Shown here: positions 7,414 through 14,422 of the stretch, one piece after another
Numbering within the stretch: the stretch's first letter is position 1
Layout of the letters: every line of letters begins with the position of its first letter
From: Acetobacter sp. UBA5411
GTDB lineage: Bacteria > Pseudomonadota > Alphaproteobacteria > Acetobacterales > Acetobacteraceae
Assembly (NCBI RefSeq): GCF_002409645.1
Contig: NZ_DHNR01000019.1
Location: forward strand, 342,245-379,858
Reading direction: 5' to 3'
Length of the DNA stretch: 37,614 nt
Position numbers and translations under genes: made by a program
Notes under the pieces: generated by a model
Told to the model about the DNA's origin: nothing
Seen by the model: only the letters and a program-made list of their open reading frames with translations
Database searches by the model: none

Positions 7414-8872
7414 TCTTTGCTGGCGTTGTCTTGTCGGAAACTGGTGCAGGCGCAGGCAGTGGCGGCAGGGTGGCGACCGGATCCGGTGCGGCAACACCGG
7501 CCATGCTACGCACCAGACGGAGACCTTCCTGCAACTGGAAGTCGGTCGTTGGCTTGGTCACATCAAAAGTGGGCCAGTTGGCCGGTGGCTCTTCCGGAAG
7601 CTTGGATGCAAGCGGCGGCAGATCCGAACGCTGTGGCGGTTTGGTCTGGTTGCCGCCCTGATTTTTCAGGATATGGGAAAGATCGGCTTCCCGGATGCTG
7701 AAAGCGGGCTCTTCACGGCTTTCCTTCACTGAGACGTCAGGGACAATACCAAGCCCCTGAATGGAGCGACCTGACGGCGTGTAATAGCGTGCAGTCGTCA
7801 GGCGAACGGCGCCATTGCCCGGAATGGGCATGATCGTCTGAACCGATCCCTTGCCGAAGCTCTTGGTGCCGATGAGAACGGCGCGATGATGATCCTGAAG
7901 CGCTCCGGATACGATTTCACTGGCGGATGCCGAGCCACCGTTGATCAGCACGACGATAGGCATGCCATCGGTCATATCATGACCCTTGGCGTCCCAGCGC
8001 TGGCTATCCTTTGGATGTCTGGCGCGTGTGGAGACGATCTCGCCATTGCTGATGAAGGAAGAGGCGACATCAATCGCCTGTGTCAGCAGGCCGCCCGGAT
8101 CGTTGCGCAGATCCAGCACCAGACCGCCAGTCAGCTTTCCACCGGCTTTCTTGAGCAGCTCATCATATGCCTTGTGAAGTTCTTCGGATGTATCTTCCGT
8201 GAACTGAGGAATGCGGATGTAACCCGTCTTGTCATAGAGCGCCGATTTGACGGCCTCGATATGAATGATTTCGCGTGTGAGCGTCACAATGACGGGCTTG
8301 GGTGTCTTCGCCCGGATCAGCGTGAGCGTGATCTTGGTATCGGGCTTGCCGCGCATCTTTTCGACAGCGTCATTCAGAGGGCTGCCATCAATATTGTGCC
8401 CGTCAATGGCTACAATGTAGTCGCCCGGCTTGATCCCCGCACGCCAGGCTGGCGTTCCGTCGATCGGGGAGACCACGCGGACGTGGCCATCTTCTCCCTG
8501 AACCTCCAGTCCCAGTCCGCCGAACTTGCCGGTCGTCTGAACCTGCATGTCGGCATACTGCTTTTCCGTCATGTAGGAACTGTGAGGGTCAAGGCCGCTC
8601 AGCATGCCGTTCAGCGCGTTGGTGATCAGTTCACGATCCGATACAGGATCGACATAGTTGGCGCGCACAAGATCGAAGATGCTGCCGAACAGGGTCAGGA
8701 GCTTGTAGGTCTCGGCGTGGCTGACCTTGGGGTCGGTAGAGGTGGCTGGCGCTGTCTCGGCGTGGGCCTCTGCAATGACGCCGTAATTCCCTCCAGCAAC
8801 AGGAAACTGGGGCGCGAGCGTCAGTCCGGAAAGAACTGCGGCTCCGAACAGCAGGGCGGTGCGGAACGTCAT
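7394..8872 (-). CDS. ctpA: Carboxyl-terminal processing peptidase, S41 family
   Basis: 492 residues, exported. An N-terminal signal (TALLFGAAVLSGLTLA) ends near AEAHA. A PDZ domain covers about 110-190 (GGLGLEVQ, GIKPGDYIVAIDG). The S41 catalytic core has GGLVLDLRNDPGG (249-261), Ser316 in NGGSASASEI and Lys341 in GTKSFGKGS, the 25-residue Ser-Lys spacing of the family's catalytic dyad. The last 90 residues are Pro-rich and low in complexity. CtpA cleaves envelope proteins near their C-terminus, often peptidoglycan hydrolases, consistent with the EnvC-like gene just upstream. Start 8872 has GGAGA about nine bases upstream and gives the signal peptide; a frame extension to 8962 would bury it. 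Confidence 0.93.
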   Translation of the reverse strand: MTFRTALLFGAAVLSGLTLAPQFPVAGGNYGVIAEAHAETAPATSTDPKVSHAETYKLLTLFGSIFDLVRANYVDPVSDRELITNALNGMLSGLDPHSSYMTEKQYADMQVQTTGKFGGLGLEVQGEDGHVRVVSPIDGTPAWRAGIKPGDYIVAIDGHNIDGSPLNDAVEKMRGKPDTKITLTLIRAKTPKPVIVTLTREIIHIEAVKSALYDKTGYIRIPQFTEDTSEELHKAYDELLKKAGGKLTGGLVLDLRNDPGGLLTQAIDVASSFISNGEIVSTRARHPKDSQRWDAKGHDMTDGMPIVVLINGGSASASEIVSGALQDHHRAVLIGTKSFGKGSVQTIMPIPGNGAVRLTTARYYTPSGRSIQGLGIVPDVSVKESREEPAFSIREADLSHILKNQGGNQTKPPQRSDLPPLASKLPEEPPANWPTFDVTKPTTDFQLQEGLRLVRSMAGVAAPDPVATLPPLPAPAPVSDKTTPAKNEASHH

Positions 8873-9056
8873 AAAGTGAAGTCTCCTGTTGCCGGACTGC
8901 GCCGCGCGGCAGTCAGCTTTCTGTCTCTCTCGGCACGAATCGCCCCAGTCAGGGCGTATCATCCAACAAGGTTCTTACCAAAACGAATACCGCCTCTCAT
9001 CCGGGACGCCAACCCGCGTGTCATCCGACGGGTGGACATAAGGGCATCAACACCCA

Positions 9057-10487
9057 TCAAAGCAGAGATTTTGGATTAACCGACCGCGCCCCGTTACGAA
9101 GCTGGACTAGCAGCGCACCACCTGAAGAAGGCATGGAGCCAATGGATGACCCTTTCGCCAGTGACTGCCCTGTTGCGACATTCATGCTGCCAAGGCCTGC
9201 CAGCACGAAGCGATAACCGTGTCCGCAATTCAGGATCAGCATCTCGCCATAACTCCTGAATGGAGAGGCAAACTCCACGGTTCCCGAGCAGGGAGCTCGC
9301 ACGCTGCTGCCGGGGGCTGCGGAATACGTATTGCCTGATGCCGCTCCGCCCTCCATCGGCTGTCCCCACGCCGTGAGAAGATGGCCGGTCACGATGCCAT
9401 CGCCGCCATGACCAGAGATAGGTGCAGGAGGGGGCTCCACCTCTTTGGTGACATGACGACCTGCCACTCTGGCAGCTGCCGCCGAAGCGGCAGCTTGGGC
9501 CCGGCGTCGCGCTTCGGCAGCCTCACGGGCCTTTCGTGCTCGTTCTGCGGCTTCGGCCTCTCTCTGCAATTGAGCCATGGCGGCGGTTTCCGCGGCCAGC
9601 ACACCGTTGAGTTCCGCTTGCAACGCTTTCTGTTTGGCGGCTTCCTGCGAAGCATTGCTCGACGCCAGTCGGGCGGCTGCATTTGACTGAATCTGGGCAT
9701 TTCGGGCGGCGATTGCCTGTTTCGCCAGTTCAGCTCTCTGCTGTTGCTGGATGGTTTCGATCCGACTGAGTTCGGCCACCTGTCCAGACAGCTTGCCTTC
9801 AATCGCCTTCAGATCCTTCTGTCGGCTTTGCAGGGATTCCGCCCGTGTCTCCAGAAGATTGCCCAAGCCACGCATGACCAGAAGTCCGCGCACCACGTTT
9901 TCTGTTGGACCGACCCCTGTCAGCAGGGCGTCCATGGGATAAAGTGAAAGTCGCTGCGCTACAGGCAGCAGCGGCTCAAGCGCCTTGGCGTCCGATCGCA
10001 GCGCATCCTGCGTCGCCTGCTGATCAGCGCGAAGATCTTCGACCTGCGCCTGCACGGTCTCGGTACGAATTTCCGTTTTCTGAAGCTGTTCCGCAGCGGC
10101 GACCGTTGCTGAAGACAGAGCAACAGAACGCGAATGATCCTGCGCTGCCTGTGCAGCCGCAGCAGCATTCTGCCGACGGGCCTGCTCCACTCGTGCAGCC
10201 TCTGCTTTCGCCTGCGCTCTCAGAGCTGTTTCCCGCGCCTGTGCGGCCTCAAGCGCTGCGCGTGTAGGGGATGACACCGCAGCGGCTGGCTGTGCTTTCT
10301 TGCCTGTGTGCTGGCCCGAATGGGAAGGGCTTGTATGCCGGGCCTGCTTGCTGGATGCGGCGTGAGACAGATGCGGCCACATCAGGAAGATTGTGCTTCC
10401 CGTTGCCAATAAAGGCCACCATTTTATAGGGCGTTTAACGCGGCATGCTTTTATTGCGGCGGGAGAAAGCGTGTGTGCAGAACTCAC
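9057..10487 (-). CDS. EnvC-like murein hydrolase activator with degenerate LytM domain
   Basis: 476 residues. The signal or anchor segment is WWPLLATGSTIFLMWPHLSHA near 23-43. Residues about 70-330 are Ala/Gln/Glu/Arg-rich and predicted coiled coil. The last 110 residues form an M23/LytM-like domain (GSSVRAPCSGTVEFA, SYGEMLILNCGHGYRFV), but the zinc ligands are gone: the HxxxD is replaced near NTYSAAPG, the YAH motif reads LAGLG, and the final HxHFE reads LLVQLRN. That is the pattern of EnvC/NlpD, which do not cut peptidoglycan themselves but activate amidases at division. GTG start at 10487 has a strong AAGGGAGG site just upstream. It follows gpmI by 41 bases and precedes ctpA. Confidence 0.85.
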   Translation of the reverse strand: MSSAHTLSPAAIKACRVKRPIKWWPLLATGSTIFLMWPHLSHAASSKQARHTSPSHSGQHTGKKAQPAAAVSSPTRAALEAAQARETALRAQAKAEAARVEQARRQNAAAAAQAAQDHSRSVALSSATVAAAEQLQKTEIRTETVQAQVEDLRADQQATQDALRSDAKALEPLLPVAQRLSLYPMDALLTGVGPTENVVRGLLVMRGLGNLLETRAESLQSRQKDLKAIEGKLSGQVAELSRIETIQQQQRAELAKQAIAARNAQIQSNAAARLASSNASQEAAKQKALQAELNGVLAAETAAMAQLQREAEAAERARKAREAAEARRRAQAAASAAAARVAGRHVTKEVEPPPAPISGHGGDGIVTGHLLTAWGQPMEGGAASGNTYSAAPGSSVRAPCSGTVEFASPFRSYGEMLILNCGHGYRFVLAGLGSMNVATGQSLAKGSSIGSMPSSGGALLVQLRNGARSVNPKSLL

Positions 10488-10528
10488 ACTTCCTCCCTTG
10501 TCGCCACAGTCTCAGAACAGAAGGAAAT

Positions 10529-12067
10529 TTAGGCCTCCTGCGAAGATATCAGGGATTTTCCGGTCATGGCCGTCGGCTGTTTCAGACCCATCAGACCGAG
10601 AAGGGTCGGAGCAATATCGGCAAGCCGTCCATGATGAAGCCTGACATTGCCTGCTCCCATGAGAACGCAGGGCACTTCATTCAGTGTGTGGGAAGTATGC
10701 GGATTGCCTGTCTCCGGATCCTTCATGGTTTCGCAGTTTCCATGATCAGCCGTCACGAGAAGAGCACCGCCCTGCTTGCGGATGGCGTCGGCGATACGGC
10801 CCAGACCGGTATCCACCGTTTCCACGGCCTTGATGGCGGCGGACAGGATGCCCGTATGTCCGACCATGTCCGGATTGGCGTAGTTGAGCACGATCAGATC
10901 GTACTGACCGCTTTCGATGGCCGCGACAGCCTTGTCGGTCAGTTCCGGCGCTGACATTTCCGGCTGCAGATCATAGGTGGCGACCTTGGGTGAAGGCACA
11001 AGGATCCGATCCTCGCCCTCGAATTTCTCTTCACGACCACCGTTCAGGAAGTAGGTGACGTGCGGATATTTTTCAGTCTCCGCCATGCGAAGCTGTTTTT
11101 TTCCGGCCGCTGCAACAACGTCACCGAGAAGATCGCGCAAATCCTGCGGGGCGAACAGAACAGTGGTCAGCTTTGCCAGTTCGTCGCTGTAGCGCGTCAT
11201 GCAGGTTGTTGCTGCGAAGTGACGCACGACTTTCCGCTGGAAGCCGCTGAACTCCGGCTCAAGAAGCGCTGTCAGCAATTCCCGAATGCGGTCGGCCCGG
11301 AAGTTGAAGGAAAGAATGCCATCACCATCTTTGGCACCCTGAAAATCACCGAGCACGGTAGGAATGATAAACTCATCCGTCACATTCGCCTTGTAGGAGG
11401 CTTCCAGCACTTCCAGAGGAGACGACGCCCGCGGGCCTTCGCCACTGGTGATGACGTCATAGACCTTGGAGACGCGCTCCCAGCGATTGTCCCGGTCCAT
11501 GGCGTAATAGCGTCCGGAAATCGACGCGAGTTCGACCGTCTGGGGAAGGGCTTTCGTGAGGCTCTCGATATAGCCAACGCCGGACTGGGGCGCTGTATCG
11601 CGGCCATCCGTGAAGATATGGAAGGCAACCTTTACGCCCGCATCAGTCAGAATGTGCGCCAGTGCGACGGCATGATCCTGATGGGCATGCACCCCACCTG
11701 AGGAGACGAGACCAAGAAGATGGCAGGTCCCGCCGGTTTCCTTCATCTTGTTGATAAAGGCCGTCAGGACTTCGTTTTTGGCGAGGCTACCATCCCGAAT
11801 CGCTTTGCCGATCCGCGGTAATTCCTGCATTACCACACGGCCTGCGCCGATATTCAGATGTCCAACTTCGGAGTTGCCCATCTGCCCGTCCGGCAGACCG
11901 ACATCCTCCCCGCTGGTGTCCAGAAAAGTGCTGGGACATGAACTCCACAAGCCGTCGAAGATCGGAGTGGAGGCAAGACGCACGGCATTGTCGGATTCGT
12001 CTTCTCGCCAGCCAAAGCCATCAAGAATGACAAGCATGACGGGGCGGGGTGGGGATGAAATGGTCAT
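10529..12067 (-). CDS. gpmI: 2,3-bisphosphoglycerate-independent phosphoglycerate mutase
   Basis: 512 residues, the normal length. It interconverts 3- and 2-phosphoglycerate with two Mn ions and a phosphoserine intermediate. Asp16 in VILDGFGWRE is the first metal ligand and Ser66 in GQMGNSEVGHLN the phosphorylated serine; further family blocks are FTDGRDT, SGRYYAMDRD, FNFRADR and TADHGNCE. The ATG at 12067 is clear, with GAAGG about 11 bases upstream. It is the first gene of the envelope block on this strand and lies 99 bases after a small acidic protein gene; a promoter in that gap is likely but not pinned down. Confidence 0.96.
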   Translation of the reverse strand: MTISSPPRPVMLVILDGFGWREDESDNAVRLASTPIFDGLWSSCPSTFLDTSGEDVGLPDGQMGNSEVGHLNIGAGRVVMQELPRIGKAIRDGSLAKNEVLTAFINKMKETGGTCHLLGLVSSGGVHAHQDHAVALAHILTDAGVKVAFHIFTDGRDTAPQSGVGYIESLTKALPQTVELASISGRYYAMDRDNRWERVSKVYDVITSGEGPRASSPLEVLEASYKANVTDEFIIPTVLGDFQGAKDGDGILSFNFRADRIRELLTALLEPEFSGFQRKVVRHFAATTCMTRYSDELAKLTTVLFAPQDLRDLLGDVVAAAGKKQLRMAETEKYPHVTYFLNGGREEKFEGEDRILVPSPKVATYDLQPEMSAPELTDKAVAAIESGQYDLIVLNYANPDMVGHTGILSAAIKAVETVDTGLGRIADAIRKQGGALLVTADHGNCETMKDPETGNPHTSHTLNEVPCVLMGAGNVRLHHGRLADIAPTLLGLMGLKQPTAMTGKSLISSQEA

Positions 12068-12166
12068 TGTTGCGCAGGCCTTCTTCTATGTGTGCCTTTA
12101 TTCGTGCTCCAAATATGACACCAGACGCAGCAGCTTCCAAGTCATCCTCACTGAGAACGCGGAGGT

Positions 12167-12370
12167 TCAGGGATGTTTGTGAGCATCCTCGTCTTTCTTT
12201 TTCTCAGTCTCATCTGACTCGTCATCGACGCAGTCATTGGCCCCGGTTATTCTTCCGGATGAAGGTGCATCACTCGCAGGGAAGGAGCCTTTGCCTTCGT
12301 CATCCAGAATTTCATTCGTGGACTTGTTGGAAGTTGATGTCCCGCATACGGGCGGTTTTTTCTCACTCAT
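12167..12370 (-). CDS. Small acidic protein with FPASD motif, hypothetical
   Basis: 67 residues, rich in Asp, Glu, Lys and Ser, no membrane segment, probably disordered. The segment DEGKGSFPASDAPSSG is the same kind of motif (S-F-P-A-S-D-x-P) found in many short uncharacterised proteobacterial proteins, which supports a real gene although no function is known. The tail is highly charged (DESDETEKKKDEDAHKH). The ATG at 12370 has a good AGGAGA site about eight bases upstream; a frame extension to 12406 lacks that. It is divergent from msrB and upstream of gpmI on the same strand. Confidence 0.7.
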   Translation of the reverse strand: MSEKKPPVCGTSTSNKSTNEILDDEGKGSFPASDAPSSGRITGANDCVDDESDETEKKKDEDAHKHP

Positions 12371-12491
12371 CTCGCGTTCTCCTGTTTGTTTCATGAAAGG
12401 GCTCACGAAGACTCAACGCTGTCTGTGTGGAGAGTTGCGGACTAAAATAATTCCCACATCACGATTTCGTGCAGAAATTGCTGCCTGCTGT

Positions 12492-12521
12492 TTGACAGAG
12501 GGGTATGTATTTTCTGACGAT
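12492..12521 (+). promoter_or_regulatory. Candidate promoter for msrB-upp
   Basis: A perfect TTGACA at 12492-12497 lies about 80 bases upstream of msrB. With an 18-base spacer the -10 would be GACGAT (12516-12521), matching only three of six consensus positions, so the call rests on the -35 and on the position in the divergent gap. Confidence 0.35.
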
Positions 12522-12574
12522 GACGTTACATCGGTCATACCGCCGATGCGTGCGGTTTCAAGGAAGTCACGGCA

Positions 12575-12985
12575 ATGGTTCAAAAACCCACACCCGTAGC
12601 CGTTTGTGGAACTCTCACACCGGATCAGGTGCGTATTCTGCGTGAGCACGGGACAGAGCGACCGGGCTCAAGCCCGCTTAACCACGAAAAACGTCCGGGC
12701 GTGTATCGCTGCGCGGGATGCGGAAATCCTCTTTTTACGGCGAACACCAAGTATGAGAGCGGTAGCGGCTGGCCTTCCTTTTTCGATGCGCTGCCCGGCG
12801 CAATCGAAGAGAGAAAGGATGTCAGTCACGGCATGATCCGTATCGAGGTGCTCTGCTCTAAATGCAAAGGCCATCTCGGTCATGTCTTTCCCGACGGCCC
12901 ACCTCCTACCGGGCTGCGCTATTGCATGAATGGTCTGGTTCTGGACTTCCAGCCCGAAGATTCCGCTAATTCAGGTACTATTTGA
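12575..12985 (+). CDS. msrB: Peptide-methionine (R)-S-oxide reductase MsrB
   Basis: 136 residues, cytosolic. It reduces the R epimer of methionine sulfoxide in proteins, using thioredoxin. The structural zinc site is complete: Cys46 and Cys49 (YRCAGCG) and Cys94 and Cys97 (CSKCKGHLGHVFPDG). The catalytic Cys117 is in RYCMNGLVLDF, where most family members have RYCINS. SGSGWPSF is also conserved. ATG at 12575 has AAGGAAG nine bases upstream. It ends one base before the start of upp, so the two are one transcription unit. Confidence 0.95.
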   Translation: MVQKPTPVAVCGTLTPDQVRILREHGTERPGSSPLNHEKRPGVYRCAGCGNPLFTANTKYESGSGWPSFFDALPGAIEERKDVSHGMIRIEVLCSKCKGHLGHVFPDGPPPTGLRYCMNGLVLDFQPEDSANSGTI

Positions 12986-12986
12986 A

Positions 12987-13646
12987 ATGACTTCAGCCGA
13001 GAATACCGACATGCCGACTGATATGGTTACTGTCGTCCGTCACCCTCTTGTCCGTCACAAGCTGACGCATCTGAGAGCCCGTACGACATCAACGGCCGGT
13101 TTTCGGCGACTGGTACGTGAGTTGAGTTTGCTGCTCGCGTATGAAGCGACCCGCGATCTCAAGCTTGAACCGGTGACCATCGAGACGCCACAGGAGACGA
13201 TGGAAGGCGAGGAGCTTTCGGGCAAGAAGCTCTGTTTCGTCTCAATCCTGCGAGCGGGAAACGGTATTCTTGACGGCATGCTCGATTTGATTCCGTCAGC
13301 ACGTGTCGGGCACATTGGTTTGTACAGGGACCCTGAAACCCTGGAAGCCGTTGAATATTACATGAAGTTGCCGGACGATATTGGTGAACGTATCTGCATC
13401 GCAGTCGACCCGATGCTTGCAACAGGCCACAGCGCGGTCGCGGCGATTGATCGCCTTAAAAACGCTGGATGCTCTTCAATTATTTTCGTCTGCCTGCTTG
13501 CTGTCCCCCAAGGCATCGCCTGCCTTCAGAAAGCACATCCTGACGTGCGGATCATCACATGTTCGATTGACCGTGAACTGGATGATCACGGTTATATCTG
13601 TCCGGGACTGGGTGACGCGGGAGACCGACTGTTCGGGACAAAGTAA
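12987..13646 (+). CDS. upp: Uracil phosphoribosyltransferase
   Basis: 219 residues. It makes UMP from uracil and PRPP (pyrimidine salvage). The PRPP loop is VDPMLATGHSAVAAID (about 140-155) and the uracil-binding end is GYICPGLGDAGDRLFGTK (202-219). SILRAGNGILDGML is the RAGxGxxDGML block. Two positions differ from common UPRTs: His where the loop normally has Gly or Asn (ATGGSA/ATGNSA), and Asn in RAGNG where Leu is usual. The start is the ATG one base after the msrB stop; a start at 12930 would lie within msrB. Confidence 0.94.
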   Translation: MTSAENTDMPTDMVTVVRHPLVRHKLTHLRARTTSTAGFRRLVRELSLLLAYEATRDLKLEPVTIETPQETMEGEELSGKKLCFVSILRAGNGILDGMLDLIPSARVGHIGLYRDPETLEAVEYYMKLPDDIGERICIAVDPMLATGHSAVAAIDRLKNAGCSSIIFVCLLAVPQGIACLQKAHPDVRIITCSIDRELDDHGYICPGLGDAGDRLFGTK

Positions 13647-13664
13647 TCAGGGGACTTTTTTGAA

Positions 13665-14120
13665 ATGCGCCTGATTGCTGTAGGGCGGATGAAGGATAGT
13701 CATGAGCGGGCGCTTGTCGAGCGTTACGTCAAACGCCTGAATCCGTCACTCACAATTACAGAACTGCCTGATGGAAAGGGGAGCCCGGCGGAAATCAAGC
13801 GTCGAGAAGGGGAGGCAATTTTATCCGCCCTCTCTGATCGTGCATTTGTGGTGGTGCTTGATCTGGCTGGAAAGCTTATATCCAGCGAAGTGTTTTCGCA
13901 AAAACTGGGTGAGTGGCTGGAGACCGGGCGCGATGTCTGTTTCATCATTGGTGGAGCGGAAGGTCTGGATGCAGCAGTAGTGTCGCGTGCCGATGCAATG
14001 ATCTCTCTGGGAAGTCTGACCTGGCCGCATATGCTGGTCCGTATCATGCTGGTGGAACAGATTTACAGAGCGCGCGCTATCGCGGCCGGGCATCCTTATC
14101 ATCGTTCTGGGCGTCCGTGA
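13665..14120 (+). CDS. rlmH: 23S rRNA (pseudouridine1915-N3)-methyltransferase RlmH
   Basis: 151 residues, a SPOUT-fold methyltransferase that modifies helix 69 of 23S rRNA in the assembled 70S ribosome. The start MRLIAVGRMKD, the SAM-binding FIIGGAEGLD (about 102-111) and the C-terminal ISLGSLTWPHMLVR with GHPYHR are diagnostic. It lies 18 bases after upp and is probably co-transcribed with msrB-upp; RlmH genes are more often beside rsfS, so this neighbourhood is a little unusual. Confidence 0.95.
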   Translation: MRLIAVGRMKDSHERALVERYVKRLNPSLTITELPDGKGSPAEIKRREGEAILSALSDRAFVVVLDLAGKLISSEVFSQKLGEWLETGRDVCFIIGGAEGLDAAVVSRADAMISLGSLTWPHMLVRIMLVEQIYRARAIAAGHPYHRSGRP

Positions 14121-14422
14121 TTTCCTGCATAAGCTGTTTAAGTTGTGGTTTTTTTTCTAAAGGAAAAAGGAGTCTCTGGTAAATATTTTTATAGGCCATG
14201 AAAAACCACAAGTAATATTTTTTATTAACATGTATATTTCTTCTTTTTAATTGTGATATTTATAGAAATTATTATAATAAATGATTGAAGTATAAAAATT
14301 TATACAATTGTTTTGTTGACTAGGTGATCATTCCCTCTGTATCGCTAGCAAATCGTTAAACATGATTCCGAATCAATTATCGCAATAAAAGATTTCGGTA
14401 TTATATAAAAAACAGGCTGGGA
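14121..14422. other. AT-rich intergenic region without a gene
   Basis: 302 bases, much richer in A and T than the genes on either side. After rlmH a T8 run at 14149-14156 follows a weak hairpin (CATAA at 14128 with TTGTG at 14143), a possible terminator. An 11-base inverted repeat, TTGTGGTTTTT at 14143-14153 and its complement at 14201-14211, spans a 47-base spacer. The string TTTTTTATTAACAT at 14218-14231 also occurs before the glycosyltransferase gene at 2317. No open frame of useful length is present. Confidence 0.6.
14316..14345 (+). promoter_or_regulatory. Candidate promoter for the repeat protein gene
   Basis: TTGACT at 14316-14321 and TATCGC at 14340-14345 are separated by 18 bases. 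Transcription from here would leave a leader of about 70 bases before the ATG at 14423. The -10 is weak, so this is a suggestion. Confidence 0.3.

Noticed and set aside
7886..9079. Long plus-strand frame (397 codons) opposite ctpA
   Set aside because: It is antisense to the conserved S41 protease and its translation lacks recognisable domains; long shadows are normal in GC-biased genes.
11060..11701. Plus-strand frame of 213 codons opposite gpmI
   Set aside because: Antisense shadow of a fully conserved enzyme.
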